From Candidatus Tisiphia endosymbiont of Sialis lutaria (GTDB lineage Bacteria > Pseudomonadota > Alphaproteobacteria > Rickettsiales > Rickettsiaceae): a stretch of DNA of 64,000 bases. Shown one piece after another: positions 16,840-25,391 of this stretch (positions are counted from its first letter, which is position 1; every line of letters begins with the position of its first letter). Under the pieces are notes generated by a model. It made no database searches and was not told the origin of the DNA. It saw nothing but the letters and a program-made list of their open reading frames with translations. Location of the stretch: contig NZ_OZ032153.1 in the NCBI RefSeq assembly GCF_964026535.1, positions 682,001 through 746,000 on the forward strand, given 5' to 3'. Made by a program: the position numbers and the translations under genes.

Positions 16840-16945
16840 ATAGTCAATTGATGAGGAGTTGGTGACGTTGTCACTCGTCGCTCGCCTATTACTTATAGGC
16901 GTCGCTCCATCGCTCCTAGCCCCAAATTCCTCTGAATTGACTATA
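16840..16945. repeat. Palindromic element A, full copy (inverted)
   Basis: From TAGTCAATTGATGAGGAGTT to CTCTGAATTGACTATA, with the central hairpin CGCCTATTACTTATAGGCG. A second half-end (GCATTGACTATA) follows at about 16961-16972, suggesting a partial duplication. It occupies most of the otherwise gene-free spacer 16612-17125 between the tRNA and the methylase. Confidence 0.82.
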
Positions 16946-17125
16946 CTACCCAATTCCCCTGCATTGACTATATAAAAATTTGGTGCAGTATATGATTGGT
17001 TTCCGATAAAAAATAGCATTAGAAAATTATTAGATAAAGGAGGTTCTGTATTTAAGGCAAGTTGCAGAACGTTAAAAATATTGTATAATGGACTGAAGAT
17101 GTAAAACATAATTTGGTAAATTTTT

Positions 17126-18007
17126 ATGCAAATTGAATCATTTAATGAAGCTTTATCAAGGATAGGAAAAGCTGTACTAAAAAATGATGACATGATAATT
17201 GAAAACGACGATAAGGCAAAACCATTTGTAAAATGGGTAGGTGGAAAAAGAAGTTTAATAAAAGAATTATCCTCAAGAACGCCACAAACTTATAAAAGCT
17301 ATTATGAACCATTTGTAGGGGGAGGAGTACTTTTGTTTGCTCTTGCTCCAGCTAGTGCAACTATATCAGACATAAACCTAGATTTAGTTATTACATATGC
17401 TGTGATTAAAAATAAACCTCAAGAATTAATAAAGCTACTGGCAAAACATAAAGTAAATCATTGTGAAGAGTATTATTACAAAATCCGGAAACAATTTATT
17501 AATGATAATGATATAGAAGTTGCTGGACGTTTTATATATCTTAATAAAACCTGTTATAATGGGCTTTATAGAGTCAATAACAAAGGTGAATTTAATGTGC
17601 CTATGGGAAGGTACAAAAATCCAGCAATAGTTGATGAGACAACTATAATAGCTTGTAGTAAATTACTACAAAATGTTGATATAAAACATCAAGATTTCAG
17701 CGAAATTTCTCCAAATAAAGGTGATTTTGTTTATATTGATCCCCCTTATCATCCTATAATTAATGCATCGTTTACTAAATATACCAAACTTGATTTTACA
17801 GAAACAGATCAGATAAAACTTTATCAAAAATGTAAAGAGTTAAACGATAAGGGGGTATATTTTATGCTTTCAAATTCTAATATTCAGTTTATAAAGCATA
17901 TGTATAAAGATTTTTATATAGAGATCATCGAAGCACCACGCGCTATTAATTGTAAAGCTAATGAAAGGAAAAATGCAGAAGAAGTTTTGATTAGAAATTA
18001 TGAATAA
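17126..18007 (+). CDS. DNA adenine-N6 methyltransferase, Dam/DpnM type
   Basis: A 293 aa class D12 methyltransferase. The AdoMet motif is in KPFVKWVGGKRSLIKEL (about residue 32) and YYEPFVGGGVLLFAL. The catalytic DPPY is in YIDPPYHPII near residue 204. NKTCYNGLYRVNNKGEFNVP is the family core near residue 141. These features match Dam/DpnM enzymes that methylate A in GATC, but specificity cannot be read directly. About 30 residues precede the usual start, so translation might begin at a later Met (17191). A restriction-enzyme-like stub overlaps its end, suggesting a decayed restriction-modification pair. Confidence 0.9.
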   Translation: MQIESFNEALSRIGKAVLKNDDMIIENDDKAKPFVKWVGGKRSLIKELSSRTPQTYKSYYEPFVGGGVLLFALAPASATISDINLDLVITYAVIKNKPQELIKLLAKHKVNHCEEYYYKIRKQFINDNDIEVAGRFIYLNKTCYNGLYRVNNKGEFNVPMGRYKNPAIVDETTIIACSKLLQNVDIKHQDFSEISPNKGDFVYIDPPYHPIINASFTKYTKLDFTETDQIKLYQKCKELNDKGVYFMLSNSNIQFIKHMYKDFYIEIIEAPRAINCKANERKNAEEVLIRNYE

Positions 18008-18089
18008 AACACAAGGGGGATCAATTGCCAATAAAACAGGGAATGAACTTGAGGCATTTATAAATAATCGTCTTGTTAGGGAAGGTTAA
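18000..18089 (+). pseudogene. N-terminal stub of a type II restriction endonuclease (possible)
   Basis: A 29-codon frame starts by overlapping the methylase stop (ATGA style): MNKTQGGSIANKTGNELEAF, then INNRLVREG and stop. The form (short basic start, then GNELE.F...L...G) resembles the first helix of DpnII/MboI-like restriction enzymes next to Dam-type methylases. A one-base loss at GGTTAAG would explain the stop (EGYKF expected). No recognisable nuclease core follows before ettA, so the rest is deleted or too diverged to see. Confidence 0.45.
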
Positions 18090-18226
18090 GTTTTATGGAA
18101 ACTTAAAAGGTGTTTTTAGTATGTCTGAATTTACAACTTGGACAAACAAAATATCTAATATAATATGTCCTACTAACTATTTAAAAACTACAAGTAAATA
18201 TATAAAAAATAAAGGAATTAAGGATT

Positions 18227-19894
18227 ATGTCGTATCAATATGTTTATGTTATGAATGGTTTAAGTAAAACCATCAACGGTAAACAAATTTTAAAGGAAAC
18301 TTATTTGTCCTTCTTACTAGGGGCAAAAATTGGTATTATTGGTCCAAATGGAGCAGGTAAATCTACTCTTCTAAAAATCATGGCAGCTATTGATAAAGAA
18401 TATGATGGTGAGGCTTTTGTGGCTAATGGGGTTAAAGTTGGTTATTTAGCTCAAGAGCCATATCTTAATCCTACTCTAAATGTTTTCGATAATGTTATGG
18501 AAAGTTTAAATGATAAAAAAGCCTTAATTGACGAATTTAATGAAATAAGCAATAAATTTGCTGAAGAAATGTCCGATGATGAAATGAATGAACTTCTAGC
18601 AAAACAGGCTGATCTACAGGAAAAAATAGATAGTTGTGATGCTTGGAGCTTAGAGCGAGAAATAGAAATTGCTATGTTTGCATTAAGATGTCCAGATAAA
18701 GATGCCGATGTTACAAAAATCTCGGGTGGTGAAAAAAGGCGAGTGGCATTATGTAAACTTTTGCTAGAAAAGCCTGATATGTTATTACTTGATGAACCAA
18801 CAAACCACTTAGATGCTGAATCGGTCTCTTGGCTAGAAAATTACTTAAAAAATTATAAAGGCACAGTAGTAGTTATTACCCATGATCGATATTTTCTTGA
18901 TAATGTAACGGATTGGATATTAGAAGTGGATCGAGGTAGATGTGTTCCATGGCATTCTAACTACAGTGCTTGGCTTGAACAAAAGCAAGCAAAATTAGAA
19001 AATGAAGATAAAGAAGATGATGATAGGAATAAACAATTAAAACGAGAACTTGAATGGATACGCCAATCACCAAAGGCAAGGCAATCAAAAAGCAAGGCTA
19101 GAATTACTGCCTATCAAGATCTGTTACTCAAACAAAAAGAACAAAAATCAAGCGTGGCACAAATTATTATACCTAATGGTTCACGTCTAGGCGATTTAGT
19201 CATAGAGGCAGAACATATAGCAAAGAGATATGATGATAAGGTACTGTTATCAGATTTTAGTTTTAAGGTGGTTCCAGGGGCGATTGTTGGTATTATAGGT
19301 CCAAATGGAGCCGGCAAATCTACCTTATTTAATATTATCACTGGTAAAACCAACCCAGATCACGGTTCTATTAAATTAGGACAAACTGTTAAACTTGGTT
19401 ATGTTGATCAATCAAGGGATAGTTTAGATGATAACAATACTGTGTGGCATGAAATTTCTTCAGGTCTTGAGGAGCTACAACTTGGTTCTAGATCAATGAA
19501 AAGTCGTGCTTATTGTGCAGCCTTTAATTTTAGAGGGGGCGATCAACAAAAGAAAGTAGGGCAACTTTCTGGAGGTGAACGTAATAGGGTACACATAGCC
19601 AAATTATTAAAAGAAGGAGCTAATGTTATCTTACTTGATGAACCATCGAATGATCTGGATGTTGACACATTACGAGCCTTAGAAGATGCTATTTTAGATT
19701 TTGCTGGATGTGTATTAGTGATAAGCCATGATCGTTGGTTTTTAGATAGAATAGCAACTCATATTATTGCTTTTGATAAAGATGGAAATGCTACATGGTT
19801 TGAAGGAAATTACCAAGATTATCATGATTATATGATTAATTTAACAGGTGAAAATGTTATTAATCCTAAATATCGTCATAAAAAATTAGTATAA
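18227..19894 (+). CDS. ettA: Energy-dependent translational throttle protein EttA (ABC-F ATPase)
   Basis: A ribosome-associated ABC-F protein that gates the first elongation step according to ATP/ADP ratio. Its 555 aa equals E. coli EttA. Two ABC domains: Walker A GPNGAGKSTLLK near residue 39 and GPNGAGKSTLFN near residue 364; signatures ISGGEKRRVALCK and LSGGERNRVHIAK; Walker B LLLDEPTNHLD and ILLDEPSNDLD. The EttA arm and interdomain linker are present. Soluble, with no membrane domain. It stands directly upstream of the TatB-like gene. Confidence 0.94.
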   Translation: MSYQYVYVMNGLSKTINGKQILKETYLSFLLGAKIGIIGPNGAGKSTLLKIMAAIDKEYDGEAFVANGVKVGYLAQEPYLNPTLNVFDNVMESLNDKKALIDEFNEISNKFAEEMSDDEMNELLAKQADLQEKIDSCDAWSLEREIEIAMFALRCPDKDADVTKISGGEKRRVALCKLLLEKPDMLLLDEPTNHLDAESVSWLENYLKNYKGTVVVITHDRYFLDNVTDWILEVDRGRCVPWHSNYSAWLEQKQAKLENEDKEDDDRNKQLKRELEWIRQSPKARQSKSKARITAYQDLLLKQKEQKSSVAQIIIPNGSRLGDLVIEAEHIAKRYDDKVLLSDFSFKVVPGAIVGIIGPNGAGKSTLFNIITGKTNPDHGSIKLGQTVKLGYVDQSRDSLDDNNTVWHEISSGLEELQLGSRSMKSRAYCAAFNFRGGDQQKKVGQLSGGERNRVHIAKLLKEGANVILLDEPSNDLDVDTLRALEDAILDFAGCVLVISHDRWFLDRIATHIIAFDKDGNATWFEGNYQDYHDYMINLTGENVINPKYRHKKLV

Positions 19895-19897
19895 AAT

Positions 19898-20236
19898 ATG
19901 TCTATAGGAGAAATATTAGTGGTTATGTTAGTAGCAATGATAGTAACAAAGCCAGAAGATATTCCTATGATTATAAAAAAAATCCAAGAATTTAAATTAT
20001 ACTGCTCAGCAGTCAAAAATCAGGCATTAACATATATTACAAAAGATTTAAAAATTGATAATGATATTGTAGAAAATGATGTTGAGCAGTTGAACTTTTA
20101 TTTAGAAAGAATTATTAATATCCAAGGATATTATGATGGTAATTATTCCCTAAATGAACTTAAAGTAAAATATGATAAGCTTATAAAAATAAAAAGTACA
20201 GAATATGGGAATATAGTGGAAAATCATAAAAAATAA
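19898..20236 (+). CDS. TatB/TatA-like small membrane protein
   Basis: 112 aa starting 4 bp after ettA. The N-terminus (MSIGEILVVMLVAMIVTKPE, then DIPMIIKKIQEF) has the Tat subunit plan: a short hydrophobic helix, a hinge with Lys-Pro-Glu-Asp-Ile-Pro, then an amphipathic helix. A charged soluble tail of about 75 residues follows. That is typical of TatB, part of the twin-arginine translocase receptor. Sequence outside the N-terminus is too divergent to identify by eye. It could be a Rickettsia-specific family with a Tat-like N-terminus. Confidence 0.55.
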   Translation: MSIGEILVVMLVAMIVTKPEDIPMIIKKIQEFKLYCSAVKNQALTYITKDLKIDNDIVENDVEQLNFYLERIINIQGYYDGNYSLNELKVKYDKLIKIKSTEYGNIVENHKK

Positions 20237-20278
20237 TAAATTTTTTCATATGCTATTAGTGCCAGCTTATTTTGTGCT

Positions 20279-20353
20279 ATAGTCAATTGATGAGAAATTG
20301 GGGACGTTATCGTAGGCAGCCTCCTAGCCCCAAATTTTCCTGAATTGACTATA
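20279..20353. repeat. Palindromic element A, short copy upstream of mltG
   Basis: TATAGTCAATTGATGAGAAA to TCCTGAATTGACTATA, about 75 bp. The central hairpin of longer copies is replaced by TTATCGTAGGCAGCCTCC, a sequence also met upstream of sca4 (about 23152-23166). Confidence 0.82.
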
Positions 20354-20391
20354 TAATTATATGAATCTGTTTAACTCTTATTAGGTGTATC

Positions 20392-21372
20392 TTGTTTAAG
20401 AAAATACTAAAAATAAAATTTATTTGTGTAACTATTACATTGATTCTACTAGTCAGTGGAATCAATTTTTGTATATTTTACTTATTTGCCCCTGGGGAAC
20501 TTGTAGAAAACAAGACGGTAATAATCAAACCTAGATTGTCAACTGATCAAATTTCTATGACATTAAATGATCATAACATCATTAAATATCCTGCTTTATT
20601 TGCCTTTCTTGCCAAAATATATTCATTAAAACATTCTATAAAGAGTGGGGAATATATTTTTACTCAAAATATTTCTCCTATGCAAACTCTAAGGATATTA
20701 TCCAGTGGTAAATCAATTATTCATAAAATGCTTATACCTGAAGGTATGCTTGTCCATGAAATAATAAAAAAAATTAATAGCGAAGAACGATTAATGGGAG
20801 AGATTATAGGAACAATTCCGGAAGGATTTTTAATGCCATCTACCTATTTCTTTTCATATGGCGATCAAAAAGAGCAAATCATTGATAAAATGCGAAAATT
20901 AATGTCTTTACAGCTCGACAAAATTATGGAAAAATTATCACCTGATTCTCCATTAAAAACTCGCCTTGATGTATTAATCTTAGCATCCATTGTGGAGAAG
21001 GAAGCTAGCTTAAACTCCGACAAACCTTCAATTGCCGCTGTATTTCTAAATCGCCTAAAAAAACATATGAAACTACAATCAGATGTAACAACAATTTATG
21101 CTGTAACACTTGGGAAAGATAAACTAACAAGACCATTAACTAAAAAAGATTTTGCAATGCAATCGCCTTATAATACATATTATATTGCTAATTTACCAGT
21201 TGGAGCTATTTCTTGTCCTGGAATAAAATCTCTAGAATCTGTAGTAAATCCTGCTAAAATTGATTCATTATATTTTGTTGGTAACGGTGCGGGAGGGCAT
21301 AATTTTTCTAATAATTTTAATGATCATAGTAAGCACGTTAAGGCTTATCGTAAAACTTTGAAGGAACCTTAA
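20392..21372 (+). CDS. mltG: Endolytic murein transglycosylase MltG
   Basis: Cleaves nascent glycan strands in the periplasm and limits peptidoglycan chain length. 326 aa: one N-terminal membrane anchor (residues 10-30), a LysM-like region, then the YceG domain with ILASIVEKEASL (catalytic Glu near residue 203) and AVFLNRLKKHMKLQSD, then SPYNTYYIANLPVGAI with SCPG. Start is TTG with AGGTG six bases upstream; no better ATG exists in frame. Two bases separate it from cyaY. Confidence 0.92.
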   Translation: MFKKILKIKFICVTITLILLVSGINFCIFYLFAPGELVENKTVIIKPRLSTDQISMTLNDHNIIKYPALFAFLAKIYSLKHSIKSGEYIFTQNISPMQTLRILSSGKSIIHKMLIPEGMLVHEIIKKINSEERLMGEIIGTIPEGFLMPSTYFFSYGDQKEQIIDKMRKLMSLQLDKIMEKLSPDSPLKTRLDVLILASIVEKEASLNSDKPSIAAVFLNRLKKHMKLQSDVTTIYAVTLGKDKLTRPLTKKDFAMQSPYNTYYIANLPVGAISCPGIKSLESVVNPAKIDSLYFVGNGAGGHNFSNNFNDHSKHVKAYRKTLKEP

Positions 21373-21374
21373 GC

Positions 21375-21776
21375 ATGGATAATACTGAATTTGCTAAATT
21401 AGCTGAACAAACTATATCTTTAATTGCAGAGATAATTGAAACAGAAGATAAGGATTGCCTTATCGATATTGATTTCCAGGGTGATATTTTAACTTTAACT
21501 ACCAACCAAGGCATATTTGTTATTAATAAACACTCAGCTGCTAAGGAAATTTGGCTATCTTCGCCAATTAGTGGTCCTTACCATTTTTATTACACTACTG
21601 GTATAGCCAATTCAGGAGAATTTGGTACTAGGAGCAATGGAGCGATGTCTATAAGTAATAGGCGAAGTGACGACGTTACCAATTTCTCAAGATGGCAATC
21701 AAAATCATCTGATGATTTGATTGATATTTTACAACAGGAGCTAAAAATTAATTTCAAAAATACTTCGAAAACTTAA
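21375..21776 (+). CDS. cyaY: Frataxin-like iron donor CyaY with an in-frame palindromic element
   Basis: Frataxin homologue that binds iron and modulates Fe-S cluster assembly. The core is clear: acidic helix 1 (TEFAKLAEQTISLIAEIIE), then DIDFQGDILTLTT, then GIFVINKHSAAKEIWLSSP and SGPYHFYYTTG. Residues 77-105 (IANSGEFGTRSNGAMSISNR...) are foreign: they are palindromic element A read in frame. Without them, TTG joins RWQSKSSDDLIDILQQEL, the expected Trp strand and C-terminal helix, giving about 104 aa, normal for CyaY. The insert falls in a surface strand-loop region, so function may survive. Confidence 0.9.
   Translation: MDNTEFAKLAEQTISLIAEIIETEDKDCLIDIDFQGDILTLTTNQGIFVINKHSAAKEIWLSSPISGPYHFYYTTGIANSGEFGTRSNGAMSISNRRSDDVTNFSRWQSKSSDDLIDILQQELKINFKNTSKT
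21603..21689. repeat. Palindromic element A inserted in frame in cyaY
   Basis: 87 bp (29 codons). It begins ATAGCCAATTCAGGAGAATT and contains CTATAAGTAATAGGCG like the intergenic copies, but lacks the right terminal arm after ACCAATTTCTCA. Length divisible by three and absence of stops keep the host gene open. This is how Rickettsia palindromic elements behave. Confidence 0.88.
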
Positions 21777-22284
21777 CACTCGATAATCAAATTTTTTTGT
21801 AGATTTGAATAAAATGCAGGACAAAATTCGTCATCCCTTACCTTAGTGTCACCCTGCTTCGGTGCGGGGTCTAGATCACAACTGTTGAAAGTTAGAAGAG
21901 GAAGAGGTTTTAGACCGAATAGTTTAAAAGTCGTATGTGGTCAACGTCATTGCGAGAAAGACCGCAGGTCGACGAAGCAATCCATAAAAGTAACCAAAGA
22001 TGGATTGCCACGACCTACTTGCGTGGTCTCGCAATGACAGAAAACCTATCTAAAACCCGCTTTACCTTCTAACTTTCAACAGTTGTGGGGTCTAGATTCC
22101 GCACCGAAGCGAGAATGACAATGAGAAGAAGCGGGAATGACGAAAAAGTTAGGTGTTACCCTTTACCTTAGTGTCACCCCTGCGAAAGCAGGGGTCTAGA
22201 TTCCCGCCTACGCGGGAATGACAAAGAAGTGTAGTTGTCATCCCTGCGAAAGTAGGGATATAAAATAGCGCTCAAAAAGTTATA
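21777..22284. repeat. Repeat cluster: nested palindrome and element D hairpins
   Basis: A 508 bp spacer without genes. Outer inverted repeat: CACAACTGTTGAAAGTTAGA from 21877, returning at 22066-22087. Nested inside is a second palindrome (21946-22038) with arms GTCATTGCGAGAAAGACCGC and GTGGTCTCGCAATGAC and the unit GACGAAGCAATCC / GGATTGCCACGA. Element D hairpins (CCCCTGCGAAAGCAGGGG, CCCGCCTACGCGGG) follow at 22170-22265. Confidence 0.8.
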
Positions 22285-22863
22285 CTACTGGATATCACCA
22301 ATCATAAATACTTCTTCATTTGTCGACATAGTATTTATAGAAGATTCTTCTTCATCACTATCGTTAGGTATTAAGTTAGGTATAGTATGAGAAACTATGT
22401 CAGGAAGAGCATATATAGCTTCCGATATAGATGACAAATTATCATCATTGTCATCATCATGAACATGATGTAAGTCAACTGTAGAAATACTTAGTCTTTC
22501 CGAATCGTTCTGTTCATTCTCTTCTCCGCACCCCTTATGGTTATATAAAAATTTCTGTATGATGGCACCATTATCACAGTCAGGTAAACTCTGTAAGGGG
22601 TCATCTTTGCTATCGTAGCAGCCTTTGTCTCGTAGGTAGGAGCAAGCAAAAGAAGCTACACCACAAGCTGCACCAAGTGCAAGAACAGCCGCTACCATTG
22701 CGGCAACTTTGAGTGCGACTAATTCTGTTGATGTTTCTTCCTCAGTTCGATTATTTACTGAGATAACATCAGTAGTAGTAAATGGGGCAGCAAGGTTATC
22801 TCTTATCATCGTTCCCACCAACCCAAGGGTAGACAGAATGTTTGTGTTGTTAATAAATCTCAT
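22285..22863 (-). CDS. Unrecognised single-membrane-segment protein with acidic tail
   Basis: The start is chosen at the ATG with complement 22861-22863, since AAGGAGATACAATA stands just before it; an upstream ATG ten codons earlier lacks a ribosome site. 192 aa. Residues 49-75 (ELVALKVAAMVAAVLALGAA...) form one long hydrophobic, Ala-rich helix. Cys residues follow (CSYLRDKGCYDS, CDNGA, KGCGEE), then a Ser/Asp/Glu-rich tail with HHVHDDDNDDN. No family recognised. Small rickettsial proteins of this shape are sometimes secreted or surface-exposed, which is only a suggestion. The ribosome-binding site and clean boundaries support a real gene. Confidence 0.6.
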   Translation of the reverse strand: MRFINNTNILSTLGLVGTMIRDNLAAPFTTTDVISVNNRTEEETSTELVALKVAAMVAAVLALGAACGVASFACSYLRDKGCYDSKDDPLQSLPDCDNGAIIQKFLYNHKGCGEENEQNDSERLSISTVDLHHVHDDDNDDNLSSISEAIYALPDIVSHTIPNLIPNDSDEEESSINTMSTNEEVFMIGDIQ

Positions 22864-22893
22864 TATTGTATCTCCTTTAGTTATCTTTGACAA

Positions 22894-23246
22894 TTTTTAT
22901 ACAGGATAATACCATTAAGTTAATATTTAGCAACTTTTATGTAATAAATTTCGCCTAGGCTAGTGAAAAATTAATTTAATTATTTTTGCATAATATGCTC
23001 TTATGCTATTAGTGTTAACATATTATATGTTATAATATTGTTTTCACAGCTTCTAGATTGTTGTGAAGGACTAGGAGGCTGCTTAATAACTAAAGTAATT
23101 CTATATTTAGCTCTTTTTGGCTGCGAATAAACATGATATAATTAATTAGTTATCGTAGACAGCCTCATAGAAACAAATTAGTTGCTTTAAGGGAGAATAT
23201 TATCTAGCATTAAATATAGTTATAATTTAAGAATGAGGTGGGGAAA
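22894..23246. other. Spacer upstream of sca4 with a degenerate palindrome
   Basis: Two imperfect arms, AGGAGGCTGCTTAATAACTA (about 23070) and AGTTATCGTAGACAGCCTC (about 23148), could pair. The second resembles the centre of the element at 20279-20353. TATAAT occurs at 23221 upstream of sca4, but no matched -35 was found. No gene seen. Confidence 0.4.
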
Positions 23247-25358
23247 ATGAGTAAAGATAGAGATCCTAGAGAATATTTTGAGTATTATCAGAACTTTATA
23301 GCAAAAATAGAGGAAATTGGTAAAGTAACAAATGATGAGCAAACTGAATCTATAGAGCAATCTTTGTTTGAAATTGTAAAGGGAACCTTAAAAGATAGTG
23401 CGGGCAGTCTTGGCGAGAAAAAGAACATATTAAAGGGATTTGCTGAAATAATTAAAAATAAGACAGAAGAACAAAACAAGCTGCCAGAATCTGACAAAAT
23501 AGTAAACCAAACCATAGTGTTTGATAAATTTGCTGAAATATTAGAACAACCCATACAGGATGAAACAATTTCTGAGAATTGGCAAAAATGTAAGGAAGAA
23601 CTAGAGGAAATAGTTACTGCTATCAAACCACAAGAGCTTACTCAGGACATTTTTTGCTTACCAGGAGAAGAAAAAGCTCCTTTAGAATTAAATAATTCTT
23701 CGGTTGATGCCCCGTCTTTTTCTGCTGATAATCTTGATCCTATAACCAAAGCAATTAGAGAGCATATCTTAACTAAGCAAAGAGCGATAATAGCTGCAGC
23801 TTTGGTAAATAAGAGTATAGCAAAACCAGAAGAGCTTGACGATCTGAATAAGTTTCGAGCGTATTTTGAAAATGAACAAAATAAAGAAACAATTAGTGGA
23901 CTTCTAAAAGAAGATCAAAATTTAAAGCATGCTTTAGAGCAAGTCGAAATTGCTGGCTATAAAAACGTTCATGCACAGTTTGCTGGTAGATTCAGTACTA
24001 TGGAATGGAAAGATGGGGGTGTAGAGAATGCTAATGGTATCACTATTAAGAAGCAGATAGTACGAGATGCAAACGGTCATGAGATTGCAACATTATCAGA
24101 AGCAAACCATCAAATAAATCCTCCTCATACAGTACAAAAAAGTGATGGAACTAGCGTTGCAATTAGCAATTATAGGACGATAGATTTTCCGATAAAACTT
24201 GATAATAATGGTCCGATGCATTTATCGTTAGCTGTCAAGGATCAGTATGGTAAAAATATTGCGGCAAGTAATGCTGTATATTTTACTGCTCACTATGATG
24301 ATGCTGGTAAGCTTATTGAGGTCAGCTCGCCACATCCAGTTAAGTTTACCGGAAATAGTCCTGATGCAGTTGGCTATATAGAGCATGGTGGAAAAATCTA
24401 TACCTTACCAGTAACGCAAGAAAAATATAGAGCAATGATGCAAGAAGTTGCTAAAAATCTAGGACAGGGAGTGAATATTTCACCATCTATCGAATCTATT
24501 GAGGCTCCTGATCTTGCTGTAACCTCTAGAGGAGCTAAATCTGAAGTTGACTATATAAAGCCTGGTGAACAAATGCCAGCAATGCAAGAAAATAAAATAA
24601 TGATGCAAGAAGAGAGCAAAAATCTAGAACATAGTGTAGATATTTCGCCATTTATCGATGTACCATTATCTATGAATTCCGCAACTCCTGGACAAAATAT
24701 TGAAGAAACACCGCAGTTGCATAAAGTGCCAGAGACTACAATGCTCTCTAATGATATGGTCAAAATGGAACCAGCCCCTGATATTCTTGAATATCCTCAT
24801 GAAAAAGTTAACGTTATTACAGAGACAAAAACAACTAAAATCTCTCAAGCTGTATTAATAAATACAGACGTTAGAAATAGGGCTGAAGATATCAAAGCAA
24901 GTTTATCAAGATCACAACATATAGGTTCTTCAACTCGAAAAACTGATGTGGATATTGCACAACTGGTAGGAGAGCTATCAAATTTAGAAAATAAAGGATT
25001 TGATACACAAAAGAAACATATCGAAGCAAAATTAGATACATTAACGTCTAAAGAAGAACAAGCAAAGCTATTGCAGGGGTTATTAAAGGCTACAGCGAAG
25101 CAAAGAGGAAAAGAGCTTAGGAACATCGAAGCCGGACAAAGAAAGCCGGATGCTGATGCGGTTAGATTACTAACAGAGAATAGAGCTGGTAAAGAGGGTG
25201 AAATAGTAAAGCCACAACAGAGAGCAGAACATGCTAATGTTAGAGATAATGTAAAGATGCAAGCGTTTTTACAAAATAAAATTAATGAAATTAACGAAGT
25301 ATCCAAGAAGCCAGCTATTACTGTTAAACCTCGAAATGCAGGAGGTCATGGTTTTTAG
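23247..25358 (+). CDS. sca4: Sca4 homologue (Rickettsia surface cell antigen 4), short form
   Basis: The start is the ATG preceded by GAGGTGGGG, three codons into a longer GTG frame. About 703 aa. The Sca4-specific region is clear: DPITKAIREHILTKQRAII (about residue 165), VEIAGYKNVHAQF, YRTIDFPIKLDNNGPMHLSL, NAVYFTAHYDDAGK and YIEHGGKIYTLPVTQEKY up to about residue 395. After it comes a low-complexity linker and a charged helical C-terminus (SKKPAITVKPRN...). In spotted-fever Rickettsia, secreted Sca4 (about 1000 aa) binds vinculin and lowers tension at host junctions to aid spread. Here the long helical repeats are much reduced, so vinculin binding may be absent. No N-terminal signal peptide. 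Confidence 0.86.
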   Translation: MSKDRDPREYFEYYQNFIAKIEEIGKVTNDEQTESIEQSLFEIVKGTLKDSAGSLGEKKNILKGFAEIIKNKTEEQNKLPESDKIVNQTIVFDKFAEILEQPIQDETISENWQKCKEELEEIVTAIKPQELTQDIFCLPGEEKAPLELNNSSVDAPSFSADNLDPITKAIREHILTKQRAIIAAALVNKSIAKPEELDDLNKFRAYFENEQNKETISGLLKEDQNLKHALEQVEIAGYKNVHAQFAGRFSTMEWKDGGVENANGITIKKQIVRDANGHEIATLSEANHQINPPHTVQKSDGTSVAISNYRTIDFPIKLDNNGPMHLSLAVKDQYGKNIAASNAVYFTAHYDDAGKLIEVSSPHPVKFTGNSPDAVGYIEHGGKIYTLPVTQEKYRAMMQEVAKNLGQGVNISPSIESIEAPDLAVTSRGAKSEVDYIKPGEQMPAMQENKIMMQEESKNLEHSVDISPFIDVPLSMNSATPGQNIEETPQLHKVPETTMLSNDMVKMEPAPDILEYPHEKVNVITETKTTKISQAVLINTDVRNRAEDIKASLSRSQHIGSSTRKTDVDIAQLVGELSNLENKGFDTQKKHIEAKLDTLTSKEEQAKLLQGLLKATAKQRGKELRNIEAGQRKPDADAVRLLTENRAGKEGEIVKPQQRAEHANVRDNVKMQAFLQNKINEINEVSKKPAITVKPRNAGGHGF

Positions 25359-25391
25359 GTGTTGGAGTCTTCTTTTTCATAGAGTACTAAT

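Noticed and set aside
16837-17193. Open frames passing through element A (also at 40119-40376)
   Set aside because: They are open only because the palindromic element itself is stop-free in one frame. The flanking parts are not gene-like.
18073-18267. Plus-strand frame between the methylase and ettA
   Set aside because: It overlaps the ettA start, lacks a ribosome site and does not resemble the expected nuclease. It was kept only as context for the restriction-enzyme stub.
21777-22284. CRISPR array in the repeat-rich spacer
   Set aside because: The repeats are inverted and nested, not direct and regularly spaced, and no cas genes are present.
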